NCBI RefSeq assembly: GCF_932526225.1 | Contig: NC_064046.1 | Location: forward strand, 7,057,219 to 7,117,218 | Length of the DNA: 60,000 nt | DNA from: Nematostella vectensis | Taxonomy: Eukaryota; Cnidaria; Anthozoa; Actiniaria; Edwardsiidae | Direction: 5' to 3' | Shown: in pieces, positions 31,146-43,900 of the stretch | Position numbering within the stretch: position 1 is the stretch's first letter | How the letters are laid out: every line of letters begins with the position of its first letter | Translations under genes and position numbers: made by a program | Notes under the pieces: generated by a model | What the model saw: the letters and a program-made list of their open reading frames with translations, nothing else | What the model was told of the DNA's origin: nothing | The model's database searches: none

Positions 31146-33370
31146 AAAGATTTTTCCGATTCTGCTTTTTCTTAGTGTATAAACATTCTACCAACTGCTT
31201 TTCCTTATGAGGATGTTGGTGGGTTTTCCAATTTTGCTAGCTTTTACTAATGAAATTCCTTCTACCACACCCTGCTATCTCTTAGGGGTAAGAATTTCTG
31301 TTGACGACACCCAAGAGGAAGGTTAAAATTGATGTTGCAGACGATCAACCCTCTCCCACCCCAGGGGGGGGGACTTTTTATTGCGTTCTTAACCTTACTA
31401 ATACACGAACATCTTGAGTTTAAACAGAGCCTTCCTGCTTAACTCTCCCCCACAAAAATGTAGATGACATCATTCTTTACCATTTTTCAAACTAAACCAT
31501 GAAAACATGGATTGAAATAAAGTTTCACTGAAACTTAAATTGCTTTCTAAACTACTACGGTGCTTATGGAACATGTGATCTCAAGTAATCTTATGAAACA
31601 TGTAGACATGGAAGACATACTATATACTTTGCAACACGGATTTAGGTCAGGCAGATCTTGCGAGACCCTACTTCTCGAGTTAACAACTGCTCCCCACTCA
31701 AACCTTAAAGCCCGGAAGCAGACCGACGTGTTTGTGATGGACTTGTCTAAGGCCTTTGATAAAGGGGCAATACTCCGCTGTGGTTGCAAAAGCTTTCCTT
31801 CGGGGCAGGGAACATTGTTGATGGAGCTGAGTCCTCATACCTCCCAGTGCTCGAGTGCTCTCCAGGGTTCCTCAGAGGTCGGTTATTGGACCAGCCCTGT
31901 TTCTTATATTTATATCAACGATCTTCAATTATACGTGTCATCAAATGTCCACCTGTTTGCAGATGACACAGCAATGTTGCTCACAATCAACTCTAAGGAT
32001 TGCCCTGGGAGGCCCCAAGATAATCTGTACAACATAGAATAGTGGGAAAGGGATTGGTAAATGAGTTTTAAACCAGCTAAGTGTGAAGTCTTCAGGGTAA
32101 TATGGAAAAGGGAAATCGTGCTCCATGACTACACTCTTCATGGAACAGTTGACAGTTGCAAGTATTTAGTTATTATTAATTTAATAAAAGATCTCAAGTG
32201 GAACACTTACATTGGTGAAATAACAGCCAACAGAACTCTTGGGTCCCTGGAACTTAATTTCAAGCAAGGTCAGGTCCACCAACCTTAAAAGAGAAAGCCT
32301 AAAAAGCTATCCTTGAGTCCAAGACAGAATACTTCTCCACCATTTGGGATCAGCGGGATTTGAGAATAATCGCAATTACAGGGTAGCAATGATACACGGG
32401 CGAACAGCGCGATGGGTTCTGTCAAGACACCAACATTTGGACAGGGTCACCAATATCCTAGGATGGAACACTCGCAAAGCGAAAAGCAATCTCTCGCCTC
32501 GCTCTTATGTTCAAAATCCTAATGCACAAGATATTCTTTCAAAGCCAGCAAAGTAAATAGCACGTTTGCGAAAGTCTGTTTTTACAACCCGGGAGGGATA
32601 CCCAAAATGAGGCAGTACAGGGGTGGTCTGGTGGTCTGGAGTTGAGCGCTAGGGAGAGGGAAGGATGAGGGAGGGCTTGAGTTGAACGTTTTATGCTGCG
32701 TTCATTTGGCCGAGAAGCTCTGATTGCGCGAGTCGAGGTGTCAATCATTTTAGAGCTAGCGTCAGTAAGTTTAGGAGCCGACCATATAGAGGGGGGTTGG
32801 TAAAAAAAAATTCCTGCATGCAAAAAAAATCCTATGCATCCTTGGGTGCCTAAAAAGCACCCTGCATGGGGATAAGACGAAAAAAGAGAAGAAGGTTTAA
32901 TTTAACAGAGGCACAAAGAGTGCCCTTGTGGCAAGTCAAGTCAAGGACTTGCACTTTTTATTATTTAACCAATGAAGTCCGTATGGGTATACAAGTACTA
33001 TTGCCTATAAGCACAGTAAAACAGGGGCATAGCCAGGGGAGGCCCCCCTCTTCGGGACAAAATTGCAGTATATGTATGGGGCGTATTTGACAATTCTTTC
33101 CCTACCCCAGGGGGTGAATAAGCCGTTGTAAAAAGTGATTTTACGAGCTCTTTCGTTATTTACGAAGCTCTGCACTTGACAAAGGTCTAGCGGGAATGAC
33201 AAATTATCCTGGGCAAGTCCCTTTTATAGCGCACGTTCGTGTTTATAAGGATGACCAGTGTTTGAAGTTCCATGATTTCAAAACTAAAATTCTAAACTAA
33301 AAACCCCTTAAACAAGAGGTAGAAGTAGATTTAGACCTTTAAAATCCACAAAACAGTAGTTACGAGGGTA
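31146..33370. other. Spacer between the inverted minisatellite arms
   Basis: 2.2 kb holding the degraded LINE reverse transcriptase at 31560-32560. The rest (31146-31560 and 32560-33370) shows no gene; there is a GGGGGGG run near 31365 and a short hairpin at 32845-32870 (GGGTGC...GCACCC). Confidence 0.6.
31560..32556 (+). pseudogene. Degraded LINE reverse transcriptase
   Basis: Pieces in several frames follow the order of a non-LTR reverse transcriptase: MEHVISSNLMKHV and LQHGFRSGRSCETLLLELT, DVFVMDLSKAFDK (first catalytic Asp region), SRVPQRSVIGPALFLIF (in another frame), HLFADDTAMLLTINS (the FADD catalytic pair), then MSFKPAKCEVFRV and a C-terminal part ARWVLSRHQHLDRVTNILGW. Stops and frameshifts between the pieces show it is dead. 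It resembles the jockey/CR1 group but I cannot place it more closely. Confidence 0.8.
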
Positions 33371-35165
33371 CAGAACAGGCGCAGTCATATGGTATCATAT
33401 GGAAAAAACACAGTATTTGAAGATTCCTTTATAAGAAATGACCCATTTTTTGGCGGCCTGTACGCGCCTGCAATAGTTACGAAAGTAACAGTTACGAGGG
33501 TACTGAAGTTACGAGGGTACAGAAGTTACGAGGGTACTGAAGTTCCAAGAGTACAGAAGTTACGAGGGAACAGAAGTTACGCGGGAACAAAAGTTACGAG
33601 GGTACAGAAGTTACGAGAGTACAGAAGTTACGAGGGAACAGAAGTTACGCGGGAACAGAAGTTACGAGAGTACAGAAGTTACAAGAGTACAGAAGTTACA
33701 AGAGTACAGAAGTTACAAGAGTACAGTAATTACGAGGGTACAGAAGTCACGAGGGTACTGAAGTTATGAGAGTACAGAAGTCACGAGGGTACTGAAGTTA
33801 CGAGGGTACTGAAGTTACGAGGGTACAGAAGCTACGAGGGTACAGAAGTTATGAGAGTACTGCAGTTACGAGGGTACAGAAGTTATGAGAGTACAGAAGT
33901 TACGAGGGTACTGAAGCTACGAGGGTACAAAAGTTATGAGAGTACAGAAGTTACGAGAGTACTGAAGTTACGAGGGTACAGAAGTTACGAGGGTACAGAA
34001 ATTACGAGGGTAAAGAAATTACGAGGGTACAGAAATTACGAGGGTACAGAAGTCACGAGGGTACTGAAGTTATGAGAGTACAGAAGTCACGAGGGTACTG
34101 AAGTTATAAGAGTACTGAAGTTACGAGGGTACAGAATTTATGAGAGTACAGAAGTTACGAGAGTACAGAAGTTACGAGGGTACAGAAGTTATGAGAGTAC
34201 TGAGGTTACGAGGGTACAGAAGTTATGAGAGTACAGAAGTTACGAGAGTACAAGAGTACAGAAGTTACGAGGGTACAGAAATTACGAGGGTACAGAAATT
34301 ACGAGGGTACAGAAGTGACGAGGGTACAGAAGTTACGAGGGTACAGAAATTACGAGGGTACAGAAGTGACGAGGGTACAGAAGTTACGAGGGTACAGAAA
34401 TTACGAGGGTACAGAAGTTACGAGGGTACTGAAGTTACGAGGGTACTGAAGTTACAAAAGTAACAGAAGTTACGAGGGTACTGAAGTTACGAGGATACTG
34501 AAGTTATGAGAGTACTGAAGTTACAAGGGTACAGAATTTATGAGAGTACAGAAGTTACGAGAGTACAGAAGTTACGAGGGAACAGAAGTTATGAGAGTGC
34601 TGAAGTTACGAGGGTACAGAAGTTATGAGAGTACAGAAGTTACGAGAGTACAGAAGTTACGAGGGTACAGAAATTACGAGGGTACAGAAATTACGAGGGT
34701 ACAGAAGTTACGAGGGTACAGAAGTTACGAGGGTACTGAAGTTCCAAGAGTACTGAAGTTACGAGGGTACAGAAGTTACGAGAGTACAGAAGTTACGAGG
34801 GTGCAGAAGTTATGAGAGTACAGAAGTTACGAGAGTACAGAAGTTACAAGAGTACAGAAGTTACGAGGGTACAGAAGTTTTGAGGGTACAGAAGTTACGA
34901 TAGTACTGAAGTTACGAGGGTACAGAAGTTACGAGAGTACAGAAGTTACAAGAGTACAGAAGTTACGAGGGAACAGAAGTTACGCGGGAACAGAAGTTAC
35001 GAGGGTACAGAAGTAACGAGAGTACAGAAGTTACGAGGGAACAGAAGTTACGCGTGAACAGAAGTTACGAGGGTACAGAAGTTACGAGAGTACAGAAGTT
35101 ACAAGAGTACAGAAGTTACAAGAGTACAGAAGTTACAAGAGTACAGAAGTTACAAGGGTACAGTA
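33365..35165. repeat. 17-bp minisatellite, right arm, inverted
   Basis: About 98 copies of GTTACGAGGGTACAGAA, the reverse complement of the left-arm unit. A first stray unit lies at 33360-33378, then about 95 bp of other sequence, then the continuous array from 33475. Long open frames in it (reading YRSYEGTEVTRVQKLRG) are caused by the unit, whose length lets a frame stay open. Confidence 0.95.
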
Positions 35166-35330
35166 AACGTTCCGTGGAGAACTCACCCCCCCCCCCTCCC
35201 TGCGAAAAATTAGGTCCATTTTTCGGATTCCGCATCCCCCCCCGGAAAAAATTAGGTCCACTTTTCGGATTCCGCACCCCCTTCTGTTTTACCCCTATGC
35301 AGCAAGGAAACGCCTCCTTAAATTGACCAT
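35166..35330. repeat. C-rich direct repeat at the array edge
   Basis: Two copies of AAAATTAGGTCCATTTTTCG then GATTCCGCA, each followed by a run of C (35180-35195, 35235-35243). The block separates the minisatellite from the LINE remnant. It may be the end of a MITE, but I found no partner end. Confidence 0.5.
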
Positions 35331-37080
35331 TTATCTTGACCGCTGCATTATCGCTATCGTACATAGTTTTTTGATAAAAAAAAACTTTCCGGCTACTCCT
35401 GATTTTTGCACCTTTTCAAACAATCTCTCACGAGGGATTGTATCAAAGGCTTTCGAGAAGTCTATAAAGCAGCTAAATAAGAGATTTTTCCTTTTTTTAG
35501 GCTTGCTTTTTACATATTTATCTATCGATGTTTTCAGGACGAAAATATTATCGGTGGTACCATTTGTTTTGCGAAAACCACCATGTTCTTTTGGCATTAC
35601 ATTGTTCATCTCAAGATACAAATACAACCTTTCGTTTAAGATAGAAGCAAAAATTTTGCTTAAGCTTGGAAGTAGAGTTATACCTCGGTAATTATTTACC
35701 TCATCGGAGCTCCCCTTTTTGTGAAGGGGTATAATAAGTCCCATGTCCCAGGCGTTTGGCTTAAGCTTGGAAGTAGAGTTATACCTCGGTAATTATTTAC
35801 CTCATTGGAGCGCCCATTTTTGTGAAGGTGTATAATAAGTCCCATGCCCCAGGCGTTTGGACAATATCCTCCCTTGAGGATTTCATTGAAGATTATTGTA
35901 AGAGGGGCTATTTTTGGCTATAATAATAATCTCATTTAATATGTTGAAGCACCCTGGAGCTTTACCGTTTTTCAGTTTGTCAAGCGCACATTTTACCTCA
36001 AGTGTCTCAATTTCGTAGTGGAGTGGCCCAGCCTGTTGTTGTGTGTGGCTTAGGGCCTTGTCTTGTATGATTGAGGCATTCCACTATATCTTTTTCTATA
36101 TCTGTCTCCAAAAGTGAATTAGCTTTCTCCCTAGCACCTTCTTTCCATATAAGCCGTCTAAACGGTTGTTTCGAGCATGCGGCAGGCTGCGTCCTATCAG
36201 AATGTATTGGTTTTGTTTTTATGAGGAGAATATATGATATGGAGCAGTGGTCAGATAGATATGGTATTATGTCATTCACTTTGCAGTGACGGAAGCTCGT
36301 TAATAAAGACTCGTCGCTTATGACATAATCTACCGTGCTACTGCCATTGTATTTGACACGTTTTCTGCCCAGGGCAATCCCCGATTATTCTACTATTGAT
36401 AATCCTAAACCTTAGCGAACTGCACATATCGATCAATGCTTTGCCTCTACTATCAGATTTGTTGTCAAACGAAAATCTAGAATTTTGGACATCGGACAAA
36501 TAATCTTCGGGTAGATCTAGAAATTTATCGTTGTCATCTGCAACGAAGTCTTGCAATCCACCCGTTCTCGCGTTTAGATCTCCTTGTAAGATGATTCTGC
36601 CTTTAACTGAAAAATCGAGCACTTCTCGCTTTAAATCGTCTAGAATGTCTTGTTCGTTGCCTTTGTTATTTTGGGGGCTCAGGTGCGCCGTTCCTAGAAA
36701 GATATCCTCGTCGAGAGAAAAATGTTCCGTGATAAATTTGCACCAAATTATGTTGTTATTTTTGGACGGTATGTATTTTACGCCGTCTGCAATTGCTTTA
36801 CTGGTGTAAATTGAAATGCCCTATGCCCTCCGCATATCTACATCCCGTTATTTCTCCTGTGTTTATAGAAGACTTTAAACCCCTCGACTTCTAGATCCCC
36901 ACAGTCTGCACCAGCATGAGTCAAAAATCCGGAGTATGTCGAGATGTATGTCGAGTATGTCGCTGAATAAATGCCGTACTTCTTGCAATTCCAAATTGTT
37001 CACGAGCTCCTTACTTTTACCCCCATGTAAGTTCCATACGCAGCAGCGTAGAGCGCAGCGTTTTTTGCAAACGATCCCGG
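35331..37080 (-). pseudogene. LINE remnant: APE endonuclease plus start of reverse transcriptase
   Basis: Read on the minus strand from about 37080: WNLHGGKSKELVNN (endonuclease start), HLSPQNNKGNEQDILDDLK, RIILQGDLNARTGG (endonuclease catalytic block), SDHCSISYIL (the SDH motif), then MGLIIPLHKKGSSDEVNNYR, GITLLPSLSKIF and IDFSKAFDTIPRERLF of the reverse transcriptase. It ends before the catalytic FADD box, so it is 3'-truncated as well as frameshifted. A 102-bp segment is duplicated in tandem (35656-35757 and 35758-35859). Confidence 0.82.
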
Positions 37081-37384
37081 CATTGTGTCGTGGCTAGATT
37101 AGTGAGTTGAAACTACAAGCAGAACTACTACTTTGATAGATTGAGTCAGACAGGATAAGAATTACTTTATCCGTTGTACTATTCCCGCCCTCTTTCTGGG
37201 GTTGGGGTTGCCCCGTTGGACTGTTAGGCGTTTCGGCATTTTCGAAAGTATGTCGGTGGCTCCTGCGTTTTCTTGTTTTGGGTAACAGTTATTCACTTCT
37301 ATGATGATCACTTCTCTCTTCCTCGAACGCTTTTCAAACTTCAGCATGTTGCTCGGCCATTGCGTGTACAACCCCATCCCCTCA

Positions 37385-37545
37385 TATAGGATTGCGCTTG
37401 TACAACCCCCCCCTCTCATATAGGATTGCGCTTGTACAACCCCCCCTCTCATATAGGATTGCGCTTGTACAACCCCCCCCCCTCTCATATAGGATTGCGC
37501 TTGTACAGACCCCCTCATATAGGATTGCGCTTGTACAGAACCCCA
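37385..37545. repeat. 34-bp tandem repeat with C runs, 5 copies
   Basis: The unit is CTCATATAGGATTGCGCTTG followed by TACAACCCCCCCC. The number of C in the run changes from copy to copy (about 2 to 9), which also changes unit length. Confidence 0.9.
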
Positions 37546-38240
37546 AAAAAGCGCCTCGCCTAAAAACTTCGATGACGAGGGGGACTGTACATTAGAAAGG
37601 TGACAGTACCCCCTGCCACAAAATTTTATGACAGTGTGAAATGGACTTGACTATGTTGTGCGTGTGTATGTTGTATGCGTGTTTTTATTTTTCTTATTTT
37701 GGGTAGCCTTTGTTAAATTTACTTGTATAGATGTCATTCCCTCATTTGTAAAGTGTCTACACGTGTGTGATTTCTACATGTTCTGGAATAAATTTAGTTC
37801 TGCTCGCGTCGTGAAGCTGTTTCCATTACTTATTCCACTTTGTCACTTATTATTGAAAACTTGTTTTGTCTTGGTTTTGGGAGGATTTTACCCCTTTTAC
37901 GTTGTTAAAGGCGTTTTTTTTTATCTAGACATAAGATGGTATTTATAACAGATTTTATAAGCGTCTCGTCTGGGACATGAAAAATTGAACCACCGCCGCG
38001 GCGCTTATACGGCAAGTTCTCTTTATTCTCAAAAACACTGAGAACAAGCTCCAAGCCACAAAATCTTCGCTTTCGCGTTCTAATTCCATCATCTGGAAAA
38101 AGGCCGATAGGCCACGCGGTAAGGCGCCTTGACGATCGGGAAATTATCAGAAGACTGGGCAAGTCTGCCCACTCACTGTAACATTTATGGTAACATTTCG
38201 AGGTTTGAAGGCGTGTATGTATCAGACAAAAGCAACCAGC
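37546..38240. other. Intergenic sequence, no gene seen
   Basis: Unique-looking sequence with a T-rich stretch at 37670-37930. Short open frames here have no recognisable features. Confidence 0.5.
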
Positions 38241-38246
38241 CGAACA

Positions 38247-38249
38247 GGA

Positions 38250-38290
<41 letters not shown>

Positions 38291-39430
38291 ATTTATTTGT
38301 AAAGCGTTAAAACTATGGATACATGTTCTAAAGCGCTAAATAAAAAGAATCAAAGGAAACAAAAAGTTACATAAAAATGAAATATTAAACATTATAGGCT
38401 AATAACTGAATCAATCATTATAGGCGGAACAGATACGTCTTGAGCGCTAGTTTAAAAGGGTGAGTCTTCTTATTCGCCTGAAGATAGTAGGCAAATTGTT
38501 CCATAGTTTTGGACCGGCATGTGCGAACGCCCTGTCTCCTATGGTTTTGCATCTAGTCTTTGGGACTACCAGGAGATTAGCGGGGTTTGATCTGAGGTTA
38601 TAGGAAGAGCGACTGCAGTTGATAAGGGACTTCAGATAGGAGGGAGCGTTGCCATAAATGCTGTGGTGAACATAAAGCAGAATCTTGAACTGTATCCTAA
38701 AATCCACAGGTAGCCAGTGTAAATGACGGGTGTGGTGTGATCAAACTTAGGTACTAGTTGTACAACACGCGCAGCGGCATTGAGGATCCGCTGGAGACGT
38801 TTGAGTTGGTATTTAGGGATCTTGAAAAAGAGAGAGTTGCAGTAGTCTAGATGTGTCGTAACAAAGGCATGGATCAAAATTTTACAAGGCGTTTTCATTC
38901 AAGCCTTGCACACCTTGCTGACATGTACATCCATGCTCATGTTCTTGTCAAACCAAGCACCCAGGTTCCTCACTTCTGATGCTGGTTTGATTTCCGACGC
39001 ACCGACTGAAACCAAGTTGATATCGACCTTCTCCAGCTGTTGACGTGAGCCAATTACCAAGAATTCTGTCTTGGAGTCGTTTTTTTTTAGGCGATAACTA
39101 ATCATCCAAGCACGTACTTCAAATATGCAATTGCCCTAAAGGCATTTTCTTGACCTGGTGGATGTGACGGCTTGAAGGAGAGATAAATCTGTGTGTCATC
39201 GGCATACCCATGTGCGTTGGGGAGGTGTTGATTGATGATGTTAAAAATGCCACTCGCATAGACGATGAAGAGAATAGGACCAAGACAACTACCTTGAGGA
39301 ACACCACATTCAAGACTGAAGCTTTTAGATGACGTGTTGTTTATGACAATTTGCTGCTGTCTTCTAGAAAGGAAGGTAAGGAAGTTCGCTGCGTGGTTTT
39401 TGATGTTGTTGTTAAAGGGCTTTCGCAGTA
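38247..39430 (-). pseudogene. CR1-like LINE 3' half with (ATT)n tail
   Basis: On the minus strand from about 39430: VFLKVVVLVLFSS region out of frame, NINQHLPNAHGYADDTQIYL-like block near 39180-39240 (the catalytic YADD), MISYRLKKNDSKTEFLVIGS, SEVRNLGAWFDKNMSM, LDYCNSLFFKIPKYQLKRLQ, HSIYGNAPSYLKSLI and GPKLWNNLPT. This is the usual order of a CR1/Rex-type reverse transcriptase C-terminus. Several stops break it. The element ends at 38247-38287 in an ATT trinucleotide run, typical of the 3' end of CR1/L2-type LINEs. Confidence 0.85.
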
Positions 39431-40744
39431 ATTATATTCAATCGATAAAATAATAATACTTACTTGTTTTTACTTTTCCGGGTATCATGTGCTCGGAAAT
39501 AAACCGTGTGGCAGAGTAGAGTCTGATACAAACCTATGATGGTATACTGAGACGTCACAATTTTTCCCAGCCACAGGTATACCGATCCGACACCCGGGTA
39601 AGAACGCCTTTGACAAGGCTATTCATATAGCATTGCGACGCAGAATTCTTAATTTTTTTTTATTTCAAATCTTACCATTGTACAATACAAAACTACAATA
39701 ATACAAAATATTATACGTGTCCATCCAATCCTTTACCAAGTCTAAGCTACTTGGAAAATATTCTCTATTTTAAACAAAATTATGGACATCTCTAATTAAA
39801 TAGTACAGGGACAGTTAATCGATTACCCAGTCACCCTGACCAAGATGCATTGCCACACCGCAACCATCTAAAAGTGAGAAATCTAAACTATGGGCATCAA
39901 TCTGTAGAAAGAAATACTCATGAAGATTCACAAGAATATTCATAATTACGTTAACTTGTTGGTTTAGTTTATTTAATTGAGAATAGGGTGAAATGGTCTG
40001 AAGGTGAAAACTGCTTTGACTGAAAAGCACAAGCATGAACTGTCAATCAATCGGGGGGGGGGGGGGGGGGGGGGGCAAATGAAAAACCAGTGCAGTGACA
40101 TCATTACTGTCACATGACTAATAGCCGTTTGCTTCAAAGTCAATGTGGCTAAAAGTTCAACCGACATCACACGCATTTACCAACAGTAGTCGAATTATTA
40201 ACATTACCTATCTAATACGCAAATTCAGTAAATGTTTTAAAAGCACACGCCATGCATATTTTTGTTTGTTTAAAATGTGTTCGAGAGGCAAAAAACACAT
40301 AGCATTATACATCTCAAACAATGCCATCAAAATCATTCCTAAAAGCGTCTATAAAAAAGGAACTAATACATGGAAAAATAGGTGTTTCTAGATAAGAAAG
40401 TCTGTATGTACAATGAATTTTTTGGATGTATACATAGGGTCTTAGTTATGATAGAACTTTAACTTTATATGGGATTACTCTTTAGGATGGCCTTCTGGTA
40501 AATAGGAAGAATTCAGCAACACTGCGCTGCAACCAGCAGTTCACAACGCGCGTATTGTCACATAGCTCGCTGAGTTGCATGCATCCCCCACGTGACGCCT
40601 ACGACACCTTCCATGTCGCCGTTATAACGTTGCACACGTCGAGTCCATCAGGATATCGAGTGGCATGTTGCTGACATGAAATGATGTGCTTCTCAAAACC
40701 GCTTTTTTACCTCCATAAATGTCAATTTTAAAAATCCCCTATTA
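39431..40744. other. Downstream region of the cadherin gene
   Basis: This should contain the cadherin 3' UTR and the end of the intergenic region. TTTATT (AATAAA on the minus strand) occurs at 39968-39973 and 39657-39663, so a poly(A) site in this range is plausible. A run of 23 G lies at 40053-40075. No gene is recognised. Confidence 0.45.
40053..40075. repeat. Poly-G run, 23 bases
   Basis: Twenty-three consecutive G, the longest homopolymer in the window. Its length is likely to be unreliable in assembly. Confidence 0.9.
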
Positions 40745-40930
40745 CTACTCATCCACGTCTTCATACAGCTTTGCAAGTTTGTCAAACTTGGGTCCCCACT
40801 GCTTGAGGAAATCGAACTCTTGTTCATATTCCTCATCCTCTTCGTCTGGCTCGATCTCGCTCAGATCATCGACGTCTGTGTCGTCTCCCTCGTAGCAGTA
40901 GATGTGCAGTTCATCGACAGCTAAGAACAC
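40745..40930 (-). CDS. Cadherin last exon: beta-catenin binding site
   Basis: Sixty-one residues and TAG. DELHIYCYEGDDTDVDDLSE corresponds to the YxYEG-x-x-S-x-x-x-SLS core, with acidic residues in place of several phosphorylatable serines. EFDFLKQWGPKFDKLAKLYE matches the very conserved (Y/F)DFL-x-x-WGP-x-F-x-x-LA-x-x-Y end of classical cadherins. Together these make beta-catenin binding very likely. Confidence 0.95.
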   Translation of the reverse strand: MFLAVDELHIYCYEGDDTDVDDLSEIEPDEEDEEYEQEFDFLKQWGPKFDKLAKLYEDVDE

Positions 40931-43900
40931 CTAGTATGGACACATGGTAACGCTAGGGTTAAGTCTCATCGACAGCCGAAGGAAACATGGAGCATAGTTA
41001 AAGGCTAAGCCTTGTTCAGGCTAGTTGGTTGGTTTTGTTTGCGCGGTGGTTTGTGTGAACGAGGTAAGTGCTGGGTATTTCTACTGATGTGGCCGAGGTG
41101 AGTGCTGGGTGGTTCTACTGATGTGACCGAAGTGAGTTCTGGGTAAAGCTACTGATGTGACCGAAGTGAGTGCTGGGTATTTCTACTGATGCGACCGAAG
41201 TGAGTGCTGGGTATTTCTACTGATGTGACCGAGGTGAGTGCTGGGTATTTCTACTGATGTGACCGAGGTGAGTGCTGGGTATTTCTATTGATGTGACCGA
41301 GGTGGGTGCTGGGTATATCAACTGATGCGACCGAGGTGAGTGCTGGGTATTTCTACTGATGTGACCGGGGTGAGTGCTGGGTGGTTCTACTGATGTGACC
41401 GAGGTGAGTTCTGGGTAAAGCTACTGATGTGACCGAAGTGAGTGCTGGGTATTTCTACTGATGCGACCGAAGTGAGTGCTGGGTATTTCTACTGATGTGA
41501 CCGAGGTGAGTGCTGGGTATTTCTACTGATGTGACCGAGGTGAGTGCTGGGTATTTCTACTGATGTGACCGAAGTGAGTGCTGGGTATTTCTACTGATGT
41601 GACCGAAGTGAGTGCTGGGTATTTCTACTGATGTGACCGAGGTGAGTGCTTGGTATTTCTACTGATGTGGCCGACTTGAGTGCTGGGTATTACTACTGAT
41701 GTGACCGAGGGGGCTGCTGGGCATTTCTACTGATGTAACCGAGGTGAGTGCTGGGTATTTCTACTGATGTGACCGAGGTGAGTGCTGGGTATTTCTATTG
41801 ATGTGACCGAGGTGGGTGCTGGGTATATCAACTGATGTGACCGAGGTGGATGCTGGGTATTTCTACTGATGTGACCGAGGTGAGTGCTGGGAATTACTAC
41901 TGATGTTACCGAAGTGAGTGCTGGGTATTTCTACTGATGTGACCGAGGTGAGTGCTGGGTATTTCTTACCTCTCTATCGGTTATTTTGACTCGTGTTGTG
42001 ATAAAGTCTCCCACGTCATCTCCCTCCATGTATTTGGGCATCTTGGGCCCTGGTGCCTTGCCCGTTAAGCCAAACACGGCATCCGGGGGCCTTCCTTGGA
42101 GCAGGGGCTGGTCCGAGCTGGTAGATATCTAAGCGAGAACATTGGTGGTTATGTCTTGTTCACACTATGACATGGGTAACATAGATAGAACCAGCACTAG
42201 AAGTATATGAACAGGAAATGCATAAGAGAAAAATATACGTATCTGAAAATTAATGCATATTAAAGCACTACAAATTTTTAACTCCTTCCCTACCTATCCT
42301 ATTTTACCGAATATCATTATAGCAATTAAGCAGACATACACTGCCTTACCCCCTAATCCATTCTCCTAAACCGTCAGCGTTCCGATCCCACCCTAAACAA
42401 AGGACTCTGTCCGAGCCTTCCATATCCATTAGTGATACCCCCATTCCCAATCCATCAGGGTCTTACCTTGTCTTCGGATGCCTTAGAAGGCGCTACACTT
42501 GGCGGCGCTATAGTGGTCTCTATGTACGTATACTTCATCAGCTTGGTGATGTCGTAGCCGAGATTGTCCTCTTCCCCGCCGCCGTCGTCATGGTAAAGTC
42601 GCACGTTGTCATGCACGTGGCCGGTATCGGTGGAGTCAGCGTAGACGACCACGGGCTCAGGACGTCGCTTGAGGATGACGGCGCCCATGATGATGAAGAT
42701 GGCGAGCATGACGACTAAGATAATGGCGATGACGGCAGGGTGCATGAACGGCGTGCCTCGCTCACCTGGAGTCGACATGAATTCCAGTGAGAAAGTAAAC
42801 TCAAAATCATTTAAAGAGTGTCCACAAGCCACTCCTATTTACGATTAAGAGCTCAACAATCGATTCGCAAGAATATAACAACTATAGCAGTCTAATAATT
42901 GTCTAATAATTAAATAGCGTTAAATGTTATACTTTAATAAGGGTGTGTTCATCAAATACACCGAAGGAGCCCCTCTTTCATTGTAAACATTTTTTACAGT
43001 GCCTCCCTTTCAGAACCCCAATTTTTACAACAATAAACAATAAAATCTTTAAATCTGGAAAATGAATACTGAGAAGTTGCCCTCCTTGTCCGAATTAATG
43101 ATCCAGTAAAGTTCATCATTATTTCAAAGTCTGACATCTTTTCACAACTTTTAGTTTCATACTTTCAGAGAATGTCCAACGTATATATTTGCAGGCTCCA
43201 CCACTGTTTAGAAGTTTATTTCCATTTGTTCCTGTTAACTGATAATAAACTGTCTCGGTAAATCCAAACTGTTATATAATGAAAGCTGGAGGTATTATAT
43301 ACATTGATAATTTTGCTTAATATCTAATCTGTATTTGTGCCACAAACTACTAGATCATATCAGTTTAATACTAAAGCTGAAAAGTACGGCTCCTAAAAAA
43401 CTCAGAGCCCCCTCTTTAAATGAACTTTTTATTCGGAGCCCCCCTTTATGTGGTTTAAAAATTTTCAACACCCCTCCCCCCCTCCTCAATATCTTCCCTC
43501 CCTTTTCGAGGATAATTGCTAGTGGACTTGCGCGCAATTTCTAACGCTGTCGGGGTGAATTGAGCCGACATCAACATGCAAGTGACAATTTCAACAGCAC
43601 GGGTATAACCGGTAATTGCAATTTTAGTCAAGCCACTCTAAATGACTGCTTTAAATGTCAACTTATATATGGCGACATTCTAGAGTCACAAGATAAAAGG
43701 GTTTTCTTGTGAACGCAGACGACAAGAGTTTTACAAACAAGCGTGTCAGAGTCTAGTGTTAAATGCATGTCAGACGAGTACGGTGTTAAAGGCATGTCAG
43801 ATGAATACGGTGTTAAAGGCATGTCAGACGAGTACGGTGTTAAAGGCATGTCAGATGTTGAAGGATGTCAGATGGGTAAGGTTTGAAGGCGTGTCAAAGT

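Noticed and set aside
33389-35326. Plus-strand frames of 70-126 codons reading GTEVTRVQKLRG
   Set aside because: The 17-bp minisatellite unit keeps frames open for 51-bp cycles; no start context, splice sites or domain.
37658-37948. Plus-strand hydrophobic 96-codon frame
   Set aside because: T-rich sequence gives Phe/Leu/Val-rich translation; no signal of conservation or gene structure.
39815-40036. Minus-strand 73-codon frame as a coding exon
   Set aside because: No domain recognised and no convincing splice link; it lies past the cadherin stop, probably 3' UTR or intergenic.
42945-43490. A second Harbinger-like MITE in a cadherin intron
   Set aside because: The G/C-run patches are in direct rather than inverted orientation, and no target duplication is visible.
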